DNA of 64,000 nt from Thermoguttaceae bacterium (GCA_017407125.1 JAFQXE010000007.1:1-64000), one strand, 5' to 3'. Shown: positions 25,976-36,280, counted from the first letter of the stretch. A program made the numbers and translations. Notes: generated from the sequence alone by a model not told the origin.

Positions 25976-27061
25976 ATGTCAAAACGCGAATACATATCCA
26001 TCGCCGACGCCCGCGCTCCGTTTTATATTGGGGTCGATCTCGGCGGTACGAATACGAAAATCGGTCTTGTTGACGACTGCGGACATCCGTTGTCGTGGGG
26101 GGAAACGCCTACGTGTTCCAACGCGGGGCCGGAAGACGTTGTCGAACGAATCAGCGACGCGATTCATAAACTCATCGCCAACGCGGGACTGAAGCCGTCG
26201 GAGATCGCCCGAGTCGGGTTGGGCGCGCCGGGCATTCTCGATTTCGCCGCTGGCAAGATGGTTAATCCAACCAACTTCCCGGGCTGGAACGGGTTCCCGA
26301 TACGCGACGCGCTGGCGAAACAGTCCGGCTTGCCGGTTTCGTTTGTCAACGACGCCTCTGCCGCCGCCTACGGAGAGTTCTGGGTCGGTTCCGGTCGTCT
26401 GTTCCATTCGATGGTTATGCTCACGCTGGGCACTGGCGTCGGCTGCGGAATTATCGTCGGCGACCTGATTATCGAGGGCGAAAACGGGCACGGAACCGAG
26501 TGCGGACACATTCTCATCGATTCCTCTGAAAACGCTCGAAAATGCTCTTGCGGACAGCTGGGGCATCTGGAAGCGTACGCGTCTGCCACAGCCGTTATTC
26601 AGCGAACCAAAGACATCCTCAAAACGAACGAGCCGACCACGCTCAGAAAACGCGTTCGCGCTGGCGAAGAGGTTACTCCGCTGCTGGTCGCTCAAGAGGC
26701 GGAAAAAGGCGACGCCGTCGCCATGAGAATTGTTATGGACACCGCCCGATACGTCGCCTTGGGGCTGATTTCCCTCATGCACACGATTGACCCCAGCGGG
26801 ATTCTTATCGGCGGAAGCATGACGTTTCAGCTGGAAAACTCGACCTTGGGCGAACAGTTCATTCAACGCATTCGGGAAGAGGTCTGCTGCAGAACGTTCC
26901 CGACTCTGGCGGAAAACACGGTTATTGAATTCGCCTCGCTCGGGTCGGACGCCGGATACCTCGGCGCGGCGGGAATCGCCCGTCTGGAATTCCAGAGACG
27001 CAAAGGCCCCTCCGCCACGCGTCAGGCAATGAGAAAGTCCCGCGATTTGGTGGGGATGTAA
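25976..27061 (+). CDS. ROK-family sugar kinase (glucokinase-like)
   Basis: 361 residues. YIGVDLGGTNTKIGLVDD is the ATP-binding phosphate loop, VNDASAAAYGEFWVGSG holds the catalytic Asp region, and TLGTGVGCGIIVGD follows. The zinc site ECGHILIDSSENARKC-SCGQLGHLEAY matches the ROK CXCGXXGCXE signature except that histidine replaces the third cysteine. Glucose is the likely substrate; N-acetylmannosamine or fructose kinases share the fold. Dense hairpin repeats follow the stop. Confidence 0.9.
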   Translation: MSKREYISIADARAPFYIGVDLGGTNTKIGLVDDCGHPLSWGETPTCSNAGPEDVVERISDAIHKLIANAGLKPSEIARVGLGAPGILDFAAGKMVNPTNFPGWNGFPIRDALAKQSGLPVSFVNDASAAAYGEFWVGSGRLFHSMVMLTLGTGVGCGIIVGDLIIEGENGHGTECGHILIDSSENARKCSCGQLGHLEAYASATAVIQRTKDILKTNEPTTLRKRVRAGEEVTPLLVAQEAEKGDAVAMRIVMDTARYVALGLISLMHTIDPSGILIGGSMTFQLENSTLGEQFIQRIREEVCCRTFPTLAENTVIEFASLGSDAGYLGAAGIARLEFQRRKGPSATRQAMRKSRDLVGM

Positions 27062-27073
27062 CTTGAAAACAGC

Positions 27074-27331
27074 AGCGCGAAGCGCTTCCGCTAGAACCGC
27101 GTAGCGGTTCAATATTAATAGCCGTGGGTTTTAACCCACGGAACCGAAACAAAATAAAATAAAAACATCGACAAATACTCTTTTTTCTCCCCCCCGCCGT
27201 TGGCGGGGGGGAGAAAAAAGAGGTTGACTCGATTAAAAAAGTATCTACGTTTCATTCTCCCGGCGGTTAAAACCGCCGGCTACTAAAAGTCAACCGCTAA
27301 AGCGGTTGTTCGGAAGCGGCGAAACGCCGCT
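27074..27331. repeat. Cluster of six perfect hairpins
   Basis: In order: GAACCGC/GCGGTTC (27094-27110), CCGTGGGTT/AACCCACGG (27122-27141), a perfect 21-bp pair at 27178-27198 and 27202-27222 with a 3-base loop, CCGGCGGTT/AACCGCCGG (27260-27279), CAACCGCT/AGCGGTTG (27291-27308) and AGCGGCG/CGCCGCT (27315-27331). They fill the whole gap between the ROK kinase and cmk. The last hairpin ends 7 bases from the cmk start. Confidence 0.9.
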
Positions 27332-27338
27332 AACTATC

Positions 27339-27995
27339 ATGATAATCACCATCGACGGCCCTGCAGGAACAGGGAAAAGCACAGTCGCCAAGCGGCTGGC
27401 AAAGGATTTAGGATTTACCTATTTGGATACGGGGGCGATGTATCGCGCCTGCGCCTTATGGGGACAGAAACAGGGAGTCGACTGGGACAATCCAGACGAG
27501 CTGACGGACGCCGTCAAACGCATTCCTCTGCGGATGGAAAACGACTGCGGCAGCCAGAAAATCTATCTGGGGGAGGAAGACGTTACCGATCAGGTTCGCA
27601 CTCCCGAGGTTACGGCTATTACCAAATTCGCCGCCAACAACCCGGACGTTCGCGCTTTGATGGTCGCCCTGCAGCAGGATTTCGGAAACCGTCAGAACCT
27701 TGTAACAGAAGGACGCGATCAGGGAACAGTCGTCTTTCCCGGCGCCGAGCTGAAAATTTACCTTCTCGCCCGGGCGGAAACCCGCGCCCAGCGACGATTC
27801 AAGGAACTTCAGGAAAAAGGCGAATCGGCGGACTTCCAAAGCGTTTTAGAATCCATTTTGGAACGCGACCGACTGGACGAATCCCGCGCCGTCGGCCCGC
27901 TCAAACCTGCCCCGGACGCCATTTTCGTCCATACCGACGACCTGAACGTTGAACAGGTGGTCGAGAAGATTAAGTCACTTATGAAAAACGATTGA
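27339..27995 (+). CDS. cmk: Cytidylate kinase
   Basis: 218 residues from the ATG at 27339. The frame is open further upstream, but that part is made of palindromic repeat. The enzyme phosphorylates CMP and dCMP. ITIDGPAGTGKSTVAKRLA is the P-loop, YLDTGAMYRACAL the nucleoside-binding start, GRDQGTVVFPGAELKIYL the central signature, and RDRLDESRAVGPLKPAPDAI the C-terminal lid region. There is no Shine-Dalgarno, because the upstream bases form a hairpin. Confidence 0.94.
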   Translation: MIITIDGPAGTGKSTVAKRLAKDLGFTYLDTGAMYRACALWGQKQGVDWDNPDELTDAVKRIPLRMENDCGSQKIYLGEEDVTDQVRTPEVTAITKFAANNPDVRALMVALQQDFGNRQNLVTEGRDQGTVVFPGAELKIYLLARAETRAQRRFKELQEKGESADFQSVLESILERDRLDESRAVGPLKPAPDAIFVHTDDLNVEQVVEKIKSLMKND

Positions 27996-27997
27996 TG

Positions 27998-28140
27998 AAA
28001 GGCGGTAATGGAGTGAGCGTAAGCGAACGGAATTACGCATTCTCCGTCAGGCGAACGTAACGTCGGGTTCTTGCTTTTTGGTTCGCCTTCGGCGAACTGC
28101 GTAACTCCGCTCCCGTTGGTCGCTTCGTTACCGCCTTCCA
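27998..28140. repeat. 145-bp palindromic element, copy 1
   Basis: The element starts AAGGCGGTAATGGAGTGAGC and ends CGCTTCGTTACCGCCTTCCA; outer arms and several inner parts are complementary (GGAATTACGCA with TGCGTAACTCC, and GGTTCGCCTTCGGCGAACTG as an inner hairpin). It begins 2 bases after the cmk stop and ends 26 bases before mtnA. A near-identical copy is at 45916-46060. Confidence 0.9.
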
Positions 28141-28166
28141 TTCCTTTGCTAATCCCTACATTAACC

Positions 28167-29222
28167 ATGACCATACCAGAAACAGTACGCTTTGAAGGCG
28201 GCATTGACGGTCGCCTGTTTATGATAGATCAGACGCTCCTTCCGCAGGAGTTTACGGAGATTCTCTGCCCGACGGTGGAAGTCGTTTGGGAAGCGATTAA
28301 AAAGCTTCGCGTTCGCGGCGCGCCCGCGATTGGAATTGCCGCCGGGTTCGGCGTTGTGATAGGAGTTCAGCCCGCGCTGGATAAATCGCGAGCGGAGTTC
28401 GACGCTCGTCTGGCGGAAGTAATCGACTATCTGGCGACCAGCCGCCCGACGGCGGTCAATCTGTTTTGGGCGTTAGACCGGCTGAAGAAAGTCGGTCTGA
28501 ACGCCGGGGCGGAGGAATCGCCGCGCGACGTTGCAGAAAAGCTGCTGGCGGAGGCGTTACAGATTCAGTCTGACGACCGGGCGATCTGCCGCGCTATTGG
28601 GAAATACGGTTCTGCGCTCATTCAGGACGGCTGGGGCGTTCATACGCACTGCAACGCCGGCGGGCTGGCGACGGCGGACTTCGGCACGGCTCTGGGCGTC
28701 TGTTTTGCCTGCGCGGAAGAAGGGAAAAAGATTCACGTGTACGCTGACGAAACCCGACCTCTGCTTCAGGGCGCGCGTCTGACGACCTGGGAACTGATGC
28801 AGCGCGGGATTCCCGTTACGCTTATCTGTGACAACATGGCGGCTCAGGTCATGAGAGAAGGACGCGTGCAAGCCGCCGTCGTCGGCGCCGACAGAATCGC
28901 CGCTAACGGAGACGCCGCCAACAAAATCGGGACGTATCAGCTGGCGATTGTCGCGAAGGAACACGGCGTCCCGTTCTACGTTGCCGCACCGAAAAGCACG
29001 TTCGATTTATCGATTGCAACCGGGGTGGAAATCCCGATTGAACAGCGCGACCCGAAAGAAGTAACTTGCGGATTCGGAAAGCAGACCGCCCCTGACGGCG
29101 TCGACGTCTACAATCCCGCCTTCGACGTTACCCCCGCAAAATACATCACGGGAATCATCACAGAATTTGGCGTCATTTCCCCCGTTACAGAAGAAAACGT
29201 CCGCAAAGCGCTGGGTGAATAA
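28167..29222 (+). CDS. mtnA: Methylthioribose-1-phosphate isomerase
   Basis: 351 residues from the ATG at 28167; the upstream in-frame extension is translated repeat DNA. The enzyme converts 5-methylthioribose-1-phosphate to the ribulose form in the methionine salvage pathway. KLRVRGAPAIGIAAGFG, the catalytic cysteine in HTHCNAGGLATADFGTALG, and the aspartate in VVGADRIAANGDAANKIGTY are all present, with the C-terminal NPAFDVTPAKYITGIITE. No other salvage gene is adjacent. Confidence 0.94.
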   Translation: MTIPETVRFEGGIDGRLFMIDQTLLPQEFTEILCPTVEVVWEAIKKLRVRGAPAIGIAAGFGVVIGVQPALDKSRAEFDARLAEVIDYLATSRPTAVNLFWALDRLKKVGLNAGAEESPRDVAEKLLAEALQIQSDDRAICRAIGKYGSALIQDGWGVHTHCNAGGLATADFGTALGVCFACAEEGKKIHVYADETRPLLQGARLTTWELMQRGIPVTLICDNMAAQVMREGRVQAAVVGADRIAANGDAANKIGTYQLAIVAKEHGVPFYVAAPKSTFDLSIATGVEIPIEQRDPKEVTCGFGKQTAPDGVDVYNPAFDVTPAKYITGIITEFGVISPVTEENVRKALGE

Positions 29223-29323
29223 TACGGTCGGGGAATGCGGCGGCTTGACGCCGCCTTGTCCAACGCCCCGCTAAAAACCTTTGATGAGCCCGGCACGCGG
29301 CAGTTCTCTGCCGCATTGCGGGT

Positions 29324-29766
29324 TGAGCGCAGGTCAGTCCGCACACGGATTTTACGGATTAAACGGATTTTCGCCGATTGGTTTACGACGTTCCCAACTG
29401 ATTATTCTCCCCTTACTAAAGTTTTTTCAAGGCGGACGGAACGCCCGCTAAAGAATTGGAAGGCGGTAATGAAGCGAACGAAGCGAGCGGAATTACGCAG
29501 TTCGCCGAAGGCGAACCAAAACGCCGGAATTACGATACCGTTAGCGTTTACCAACCGTTGAAAGGCGGTAACGGAGTGAGTGAAACGAGCGAAGTTACGC
29601 TTTGTTCGAAGTGTGCATACCAAAACGACGAAGCCGAAAACCTCCTCTGGATGTAGCCCGTCAGACCTGCTGGTTCGCGGGCGTCTTCGCCCGCCGAAGC
29701 TTCTCTGACCCGCTGATAATCTCTTTCGCTGCCGAAAATCTTTCTGGGTCGCGGACGTAAGTCCGC
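29324..29766. repeat. Left inverted repeat of the 3.2-kb module
   Basis: Segments of this block recur in reverse order and orientation at 31829-32571. The segment 29334-29430 (CAGTCCGCACACGG to CTAAAGTTTTTT) matches 32468-32565. Segment 29457-29660 matches 32091-32300. A 38-base block around 29661-29698 is exact against 31829-31866. Segment 29733-29766 matches 31913-31945. The middle part holds two halves of the palindromic element family. Confidence 0.9.
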
Positions 29767-29791
29767 CAAACTTAAAAAAACTCACTGATTC

Positions 29792-31036
29792 TTATCGCCA
29801 GCCATTCCTCAGCAATTCTTCTTCACGCTTTAGCATTTCTTTTATTTCATCATCGGACATATTTTTCCCATTAGTATATTGTAAGATATATTTATACCAG
29901 GGAATATAATTGCCATCGTCGTCAATTTCAATATTGCGACAGAGATTGGACGAATAGAAAACAACCTTGCCTTTTAAACTGCCGTATTTCTTAATAAGAT
30001 CATTGGGTAAACCAACTTCGTATAACGATTCTGATTTTGACAACAATTGAATGCTTTCCTGAGAGATATCCGCCTTTGATAATTGTAACGCCTTAAGATG
30101 GAGCTTGCCAAGTTTCACGATCATTTCATCGTCAACTAAACTATAAAAACGATCTGTTTCCAAATCATAATATGCTCCACCAATTACTAAAATCTGTAAT
30201 TGTGAAATTTCAGATAGAATATCGCCAAATTTCTTCTGATATTCTTTAAACTCCGCCAGATTTTCAAAGGAACAACCTAGAGAAACATAAAGCTTTGTAA
30301 CCGCCATTTTTTTAATTATTTGTAGTTCTTCCAGCGAAGGATCAAACAATGTTAAAGAGTGTATGGATTTATTTGGAACAAGCTTTTCAAGTCCCTGTTT
30401 AGATAACCAGCCTATATGAACCAGATGCAACTCTTTTGCTAATGATATATTGACTATCCAATCCAGCGATTTATATTTTTCTGGAATTTTGGATTTATCG
30501 CATTCAGGAAGAGGAGGCGTCTCAAATGAATTGTCATCTTCGATATTATTTAAGTCGTCTAAATCGTCATCTTCAGTATCATTTGGATCGCAATCTTTCA
30601 AACTTTCCAAAAGTCTTTGGAGTGAACTGCGATAATGATTATCGTCAAGGTCTCTAACAAGATCGTCTTTGTTCCAGTATTCAACGAAAAAATTTTTCAG
30701 ATGTGGAAGTTTTTCCAGATCCAAAACAGCGTCCTGATCGATTTCAGAAAAATCAAGATTCAGAGATTGGAGTTTTTTTAATTTATAGAGATTGTCCAGC
30801 ATGCGGCTGCTGATTTTTATCGCTGCGATATAAACAAAGTCTACATAATTACCTTCATGGCTTGTACCGAAACTAAAGTCGTTACATTCAGCGTTCAATT
30901 CTTTAATTGCTTCTTTTTCGATTGACGATAATTCCGTAAATTGTTCGTCATTCTCCAAGTCTAAATCGGCGCCGGCGCATATTGCGGATGCCAAAAGAAC
31001 TAACAGCGCGAAAAAGGAATAAATGTATGTTTTCAT
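29792..31036 (-). CDS. Secreted LRR-like protein of unknown function
   Basis: 414 residues from the ATG at 31036, which gives a clean signal peptide (MKTYIYSFFALLVLLASAIC). An in-frame ATG at 31111 would hide it. The mature protein has leucine-rich-repeat-like strands (LYKLKKLQSLNLDFSEI, LEKLPHLKNFFVEYW, LGKLHLKALQLSKADI) and an acidic Asp/Asn-rich insert (DCDPNDTEDDDLDDLNNIEDD). No catalytic motif is visible. The gene is AT-rich compared with its metabolic neighbours and, with the next gene, lies inside the long inverted repeats. It may act in binding or adhesion at the cell surface. Confidence 0.7.
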   Translation of the reverse strand: MKTYIYSFFALLVLLASAICAGADLDLENDEQFTELSSIEKEAIKELNAECNDFSFGTSHEGNYVDFVYIAAIKISSRMLDNLYKLKKLQSLNLDFSEIDQDAVLDLEKLPHLKNFFVEYWNKDDLVRDLDDNHYRSSLQRLLESLKDCDPNDTEDDDLDDLNNIEDDNSFETPPLPECDKSKIPEKYKSLDWIVNISLAKELHLVHIGWLSKQGLEKLVPNKSIHSLTLFDPSLEELQIIKKMAVTKLYVSLGCSFENLAEFKEYQKKFGDILSEISQLQILVIGGAYYDLETDRFYSLVDDEMIVKLGKLHLKALQLSKADISQESIQLLSKSESLYEVGLPNDLIKKYGSLKGKVVFYSSNLCRNIEIDDDGNYIPWYKYILQYTNGKNMSDDEIKEMLKREEELLRNGWR

Positions 31037-31103
31037 GTTTTTTCTCGAAACGGGTGGCGAATTGAACAAAAAGGGGAAACGAAAACAAACGGAAACTTTG
31101 ATT

Positions 31104-31646
31104 TCATTCATCTAAAGTTTCCGAATACCATCTTAGTTCATCCTTATTGTATTTATATCTAATGTTGGAATTTTGGTCATGCCAAGTATCCCACATTCCA
31201 TCATTGTCCCTATCTATGAACAGATTGCCTTTAGGGAAGTTGCCAAGCTGGCAAAAAACCGAATAGTTTTCATTTTGAGGCTTCTTAACAACTGTGCATA
31301 TCGAATCAGAAACTGGACCAACTTTTGGATCTTTCGTTATAACTTTACTATTAGGACCGTAGTAATTAGAAAGAATAGTACCATCATCTGTTTTTTCTTC
31401 TGAAACAATCCATCTATAGGTCGTTTGCGAATCTTGGTTAATCTGTCGCACAAATAAAAAATCTGTATTGTCATTATTTGTGAAAAGAGTAAAACCTTCA
31501 AGATCAAAACGTCGATCGTAAGAAAAAAGATCTGAATCAACAGCCGATATTGTTACAGCATTTGAAAAAAATGCTTTTAACGAATAACCTATGAAAAAAG
31601 CAGCAACAAGACCTAATAAATACAACAGGAACCGAAACTTATACAT
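31104..31646 (-). CDS. Membrane-anchored protein of unknown function
   Basis: 180 residues. An N-terminal signal anchor (FRFLLYLLGLVAAFFIGYSL) is followed by an extracytoplasmic domain that I do not recognise. Near the C-terminus NLFIDRDNDGMWDTWHD resembles a calcium-binding DxDxDG loop of the EF-hand/dockerin/thrombospondin-3 type. The gene is AT-rich and lies directly upstream of the LRR-like gene on the same strand, both inside the inverted repeats, so the two are likely co-expressed. Confidence 0.65.
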   Translation of the reverse strand: MYKFRFLLYLLGLVAAFFIGYSLKAFFSNAVTISAVDSDLFSYDRRFDLEGFTLFTNNDNTDFLFVRQINQDSQTTYRWIVSEEKTDDGTILSNYYGPNSKVITKDPKVGPVSDSICTVVKKPQNENYSVFCQLGNFPKGNLFIDRDNDGMWDTWHDQNSNIRYKYNKDELRWYSETLDE

Positions 31647-31828
31647 CTACGCTCTCCTAAAAGGTAAAAACCAATACCAAATGTAACTCTTTAAGTTATC
31701 ATGTTAAATACCCAAGCGCCGTATTCTTGGAAAGAATCTCTATAACTTGATCTTTAATAATATTATAACCACATATTATGTAGATGTCAATAAGAATATC
31801 ATTTTTTTCAGAAATAATTTATTTTTTC

Positions 31829-32571
31829 TTCGGCGGGCGAAGACGCCCGCGAACCAGCAGGTCTGGCGTGTTGACAAGTTCCATAGATTTTGGAGGCTGC
31901 CGCGATTCTGTTGCGGACTTACGTCCGCGATCCAGAAAGATTTTCGGATGCGTCGAAGTCTTTCAGCGGGGCAAAGAGGCTTCGGCGGCTGGAACAGCCG
32001 CGATCCAGCGGGGCTGAGGGGCTTTCCACGTTCTCCAGATATTTGGAGGCTTCCGCATTTCTTGACGGCTTCGCCGTCAAGTTGTAGCCCGGGGACGGGC
32101 TACATCCAAGGGAGGTTTTCGGCTGCGTCGGTTTGGTATGCACACTTCGAACAAAGCGTAACTACGTTCGCTTCGCGAACTCCGTTACCGCCTTTCAACG
32201 GTTGGGAAACTCTATACGGTATCGTTATTCCGGCGTTTCGGTTCGCCTTCGGCGAACTGCGTAATTCCGCTCACTTCGTTCGCTTCATTACCGCCTTTCA
32301 TTTCTTTGCGTTCTTTGCGTTCTATGCGGCTTAAAACTTCGTCCGCCTTGAAAAAACTTTCGGTCGCCAGCAAGCTGTCGACCTTTTTAGGGAAGTTTTT
32401 TCAAGTTAAATAATATGAGGGGAAAACCTTTTTTGAAAAAAAGGTTCTTCCCCTCAAGCTCCCCTTTCCAAAAAACTTTAGTAAGGGGAGAAAAACAAAG
32501 ATAGAACGTCGTAAACCAATCGGCGTAAATCCGTTTAATCCGTAAAATCCGTGTGCGGACTGACCCGCTCA
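31829..32571. repeat. Right inverted repeat of the 3.2-kb module
   Basis: This is the counterpart of 29324-29766, longer because of additional hairpins: GCGGACTTACGTCCGC near 31913, CTTGACGGCTTCGCCGTCAAG near 32061, and a G/C-rich hairpin near 32417-32456. A 195-codon plus-strand frame crosses it but consists of repeat sequence and is not a gene. Confidence 0.9.
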
Positions 32572-32581
32572 AACAACAGTA

Positions 32582-35500
32582 CTATTTCTTCAAATACAGT
32601 TGCGCGAGTTTGCCGTCCAGTTTGACTTCGACCGGGGCGACGCCGTCAAGCGGAGCGGACGTCAGTTCTGTGCTGAGCGTTTCCGCCTTGATGTAGTCGG
32701 CAAACCGGAGCAGAGCGGTTGTCAGGTCGGCGGCGTCGGAAACGAGCGAGACCTGAATGCGGTCGGTGTACTCGCAGCCGGATTCTTTTCGCAGGTTCTG
32801 AATCGCATGGACGATTTCTCGCGCCAAACCTTCTGCCAGCAACGCCTCGTCCAGTTCAGTCGACAGGACGACGACGCAATAGTCGCCTTGAGCTGCCGTC
32901 CAGCCCTCTTTGGCGGACAGACGAATAATCAGCTCGTCCTCCGCCAAATCGACAGCCGTTCCGTTGAGTTCGACTGTTACTTTGCCGTTGGCTTTCATCT
33001 GTTCGAGCAGCTCTTTGGCGTTGGCGGTTTTGAGCCAGTTGCGAAGCGCGCCGATGTTTTTGCCGAGTTTCGGTCCGAGCTTTTTCAAGTCCGGCAGAAT
33101 ATTGTATTCGATATACTCTGCCGCGTTTGTTGTGTAAGCAACCTGTTTAACGTTGAGTTCGTCCGCGACGAGCGTTTCGTGACTGACAAGCCATTCGACG
33201 TTGGAATCGTCCGTCAGAACGACTTCTACTTTTTTGAGCGGCTGACGAACCTTGAGCTTCGCGGAACTGCGGGCGGCGCGTCCGAGAGAAACGATTTCCC
33301 GAACCAGACCCATGCGGAAGGACAGCGTTTCGTCGATGAGGGATTCGTCTGCGACGGGGTAGTCGCACAGATGAACCGATTCCGGCGCGGACGCGTTTTG
33401 GCTGGCGACGAGCGCCTGATAAATCTTTTCGGAAATGAACGGGACGAACGGCGCGATAACCTTGACCAGCGTCGTTAAGCACTCGTAGAGCGTGGAGTAC
33501 GCGTCGATCTTGTCGGCGTCCTGTTTGTCGGACGCCCAGAACCGGTCGCGGCTGGAACGGACGTACCAGTTGCTCAACGCGTCTACAAAAGCGGAAATGC
33601 AGGCGCTGGCGCCGAAACTGTCGTAGGCGTCCATCTTTTCTGTAACAGTTTTAATCGTCTTGTTGAGTTCGGACAGAATCCAGCGATCCAGTTCCGCGCG
33701 CTGCGCGACAGGTCGAGGCGCCGCCTTTTTCGGGTCGAAGCCGTCGATGTTAGCGTAGATGGTAAAGAACCCGTAGACGTTCCACAGACGCAACAGGAAT
33801 TCCGGCACGGAATCGCGAATCGCCTGAGTGGAGTAAATCACGGAGTTCCACGGAGCCTGAGTGGCGTAGAAGTACCATCGCAAGGCGTCCGCGCCGAGCG
33901 TATCGAAAATCTGCTGCGGCGACGGGTAGTTGCGCTTGGATTTCGACATCTTCCCGACTTTCTTTTCCGCCTTCACGCCCGCCTCTTTAGCGGCGTCGGC
34001 GGTGAGGAAGACTCTTCCGTCCGGCGATTCCCACCATTCCGAAAGCATCAAGCCCAAAACGATGCAGTTTTTGAACGGGTGCGGATACGGCAGGTCTTTC
34101 GCCAGCGCGTTTTCTCGTTCCGTGCCGGTTTTCCCGAACATCATTGTGCTGATCGCCAGCTGAGAGTAGAACCAGCCGCGGGTTTGGTCAATCGCTTCGG
34201 AAATGAAGTCGGCGGGGAAATGCTCTTTGAGGTCAGCGTCTGAACCCGGTTTGTTGGGCCAGCCCCACTGAGCGAACGGCATCGAGCCGGAATCGTACCA
34301 GCAGTCGATAACTTCCGGAACGCGCTTCATTCTGGCGCCTGGCGCGAAGGGGGAATCGTAGGTGATGTAGTCAATATACGGCTTGTGAACCTGGAGATCG
34401 TCACAGAGGTCTTCGCCGGTCTCGGCTTTGTACTTCGCCTTTGCCTTTTCCCATTCTTCCCGACCTGTTACGCCGGGTTTGCTGAGAAGTTCGTCAAACG
34501 AGCCGATTGCTTCCATCTGCCCGGTTTTTTCGCAAACCCAAATCGGCAGCGGGGTGCCCCAGAACCGTTCGCGCGACAGCGCCCAGTCAACGTTGGTTGC
34601 CAGGAAGTTGCCGAAACGGCCGTCTTTGATGTGGTCCGGCATCCAGTTGATTTTCCTGTTGTTTTCCAGCATCTGGTCGACGAAAGACGTCGTTTTGATA
34701 TACCAGCTTTTACGCGGGTACTGAATCAACGGGTCTTTTTCTTCGCGATAGCAGAACGGGTATTCGTGCAGGTACTGTTCCAGATGGAGCAGGATTCCGC
34801 GCTCTTTGAGGTTGCGGGAGATGTCTTTGTCAGCTTCCTTGACCCAGCGTCCCGTCCAGTCAGAGGCGATTTCCGTAAACTTCCCGTCCGGACCGACGGC
34901 GCAGATGAGTTCCGGCCCCGTCGTGTTTCCGTTTTCGTCGACCTTGTAACGCTTTTGCTGATCGAGCAGAACGCCGTGGTCGTCTTCGCCAAAGGCGGGC
35001 GCCTGATGCACCAGACCAGACCCGGAATCGGTTGTAACGAATTCTGCCGGGACGACTCGCCAGGCGATGTATTCTTTTGTACCATCGAGCAGTTCGCCCT
35101 GCTGGTTGCCGAGGGTTTTGTAATAGTAGTCAAACGGCGGGACGTATCGCAGACCGATCAAGTCTGAACCCTTGAACGTCTTGAGAACTTTCGCCTTTTT
35201 CTTCAGTTTGCCAGCAACGACGTCTGCCAGAGCGACCGCGACGACAAACTTTCCAGCGTCGTTGGCGGTTGGGTCTGCCGGCGCGACGTTTCCGTTTTTA
35301 TCGGGAATCGGCTCGAATTCCAGCAGAGCGTAGTCCAAGTCCGGCTTGACGGCGGCGAACTGGTTAGACGGCAGCGTCCACGGCGTAGTCGTCCAGACGA
35401 CAAGGCTCGCTCCGCGAAGGGATTCGTCCGGGAACGCCTGGTCGTCTACCAGCGGGAACTTGATAAACACAGACGGGTCGGCGACTTCGCGATAGCCCTG

Positions 35501-36082
35501 CCCGACTTCTCCTGAAGAAAGAGCGGTTCCGCCTTGCGCCCACCACCAGACAATTTTGTGTCCCTGGTACAGCAAGCCCTGGTCAAAAAGCGTCTTGAGA
35601 GAATGCCAGACCGACTCGACAAAGCTTTTGTGATACGTTACGTACGCCTCGTCGAGATTGACCCAGAACCCAATTCGCTTGGTCAGGTCTTCCCATTCGG
35701 TAATGTATCGGAAGACGCTTTTCTGGCACAGCTGAACGAACGGCTCGATTCCGTATTCGATAATCTGCTCTTTGGTTTTGATGCCCAGCTCTTTGCAGAC
35801 TTCGCCCTCGACGGGAAGCCCGTGGGTGTCCCAGCCCGCTTTACGGGTGCAGAGGAACCCTTTCATCGTCTTATAGCGCGGGAAAAGGTCTTTAATGGCG
35901 CGGGTGAGGCAGTGCCCCGGGTGCGGATGCCCGTTCGCTGTCGGCGGACCTTCAAAGAAGACGAACGACGGCGCGTTTTTCCGCAGATCCAACGACTTTT
36001 CGTAAATGCGGTTTTCGTCCCACCACTTTACCAACGACTCTTCCTGTTTCGGAAACGATGATTTATCGACCGGCTGAAACAT
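32582..36082 (-). CDS. ileS: Isoleucyl-tRNA synthetase, long (type 2) form
   Basis: 1166 residues. The class I signatures are [20 protein letters not shown] (HIGH region, about residues 45-64) and KMSKSKRN, separated by the editing domain. [16 protein letters not shown] and [16 protein letters not shown] are typical IleS blocks. The extended C-terminus, lack of a zinc finger at the end and length point to the eukaryote-like second form of IleS, which in other bacteria is associated with mupirocin resistance; that property is inferred only. AAGAGAA precedes the start. The gene ends 10 bases from the inverted repeat. Confidence 0.94.
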   Translation of the reverse strand: MFQPVDKSSFPKQEESLVKWWDENRIYEKSLDLRKNAPSFVFFEGPPTANGHPHPGHCLTRAIKDLFPRYKTMKGFLCTRKAGWDTHGLPVEGEVCKELGIKTKEQIIEYGIEPFVQLCQKSVFRYITEWEDLTKRIGFWVNLDEAYVTYHKSFVESVWHSLKTLFDQGLLYQGHKIVWWWAQGGTALSSGEVGQGYREVADPSVFIKFPLVDDQAFPDESLRGASLVVWTTTPWTLPSNQFAAVKPDLDYALLEFEPIPDKNGNVAPADPTANDAGKFVVAVALADVVAGKLKKKAKVLKTFKGSDLIGLRYVPPFDYYYKTLGNQQGELLDGTKEYIAWRVVPAEFVTTDSGSGLVHQAPAFGEDDHGVLLDQQKRYKVDENGNTTGPELICAVGPDGKFTEIASDWTGRWVKEADKDISRNLKERGILLHLEQYLHEYPFCYREEKDPLIQYPRKSWYIKTTSFVDQMLENNRKINWMPDHIKDGRFGNFLATNVDWALSRERFWGTPLPIWVCEKTGQMEAIGSFDELLSKPGVTGREEWEKAKAKYKAETGEDLCDDLQVHKPYIDYITYDSPFAPGARMKRVPEVIDCWYDSGSMPFAQWGWPNKPGSDADLKEHFPADFISEAIDQTRGWFYSQLAISTMMFGKTGTERENALAKDLPYPHPFKNCIVLGLMLSEWWESPDGRVFLTADAAKEAGVKAEKKVGKMSKSKRNYPSPQQIFDTLGADALRWYFYATQAPWNSVIYSTQAIRDSVPEFLLRLWNVYGFFTIYANIDGFDPKKAAPRPVAQRAELDRWILSELNKTIKTVTEKMDAYDSFGASACISAFVDALSNWYVRSSRDRFWASDKQDADKIDAYSTLYECLTTLVKVIAPFVPFISEKIYQALVASQNASAPESVHLCDYPVADESLIDETLSFRMGLVREIVSLGRAARSSAKLKVRQPLKKVEVVLTDDSNVEWLVSHETLVADELNVKQVAYTTNAAEYIEYNILPDLKKLGPKLGKNIGALRNWLKTANAKELLEQMKANGKVTVELNGTAVDLAEDELIIRLSAKEGWTAAQGDYCVVVLSTELDEALLAEGLAREIVHAIQNLRKESGCEYTDRIQVSLVSDAADLTTALLRFADYIKAETLSTELTSAPLDGVAPVEVKLDGKLAQLYLKK

Positions 36083-36190
36083 GATTTATTCTCTTGCTGT
36101 TTGTATTTGGGTTAATCTATACAAAATACGTTAGAGCATATTATATATTATAAGAGAAAAAATACAAGGAGAGAGGGGGAAATTAGTAAT

Positions 36191-36280
36191 GCGTAATTAC
36201 GCAAAGCGCTGATCGATGTTCTACGGAGGGTCGACGTCCTCGTCGACCGCAGGCGTCCTCGCCTGCCCCCGTAGGCGGGG
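36191..36280. repeat. Four small palindromes upstream of ileS
   Basis: GCGTAATTACGC (36191-36202), GGTCGACG-TCCT-CGTCGACC (36229-36248), GCAGGCG-TCCT-CGCCTGC (36249-36266) and CCCCG-TAGG-CGGGG (36267-36280). The second and third abut and share the same TCCT loop. They lie between ileS and the TIR gene, both on the minus strand. Confidence 0.85.

Noticed and set aside
25979-27112. Long minus-strand reading frame of 377 codons opposite the ROK kinase
   Set aside because: It lies fully antisense to a well supported kinase gene and its translation is Arg/Gly/Asn-rich without domains.
29235-29561. 108-codon frame after mtnA
   Set aside because: It is made of small hairpins and the left inverted repeat; its start has no ribosome-binding site.
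31747-32334. 195-codon plus-strand frame to the right of the unknown gene pair
   Set aside because: Nearly all of it is inverted-repeat and hairpin sequence shared with 29.3-29.8 kb, so it is not expected to be a protein.
34385-35167. 260-codon plus-strand frame opposite ileS
   Set aside because: It is the antisense of conserved ileS sequence and has no domain or start signals of its own.
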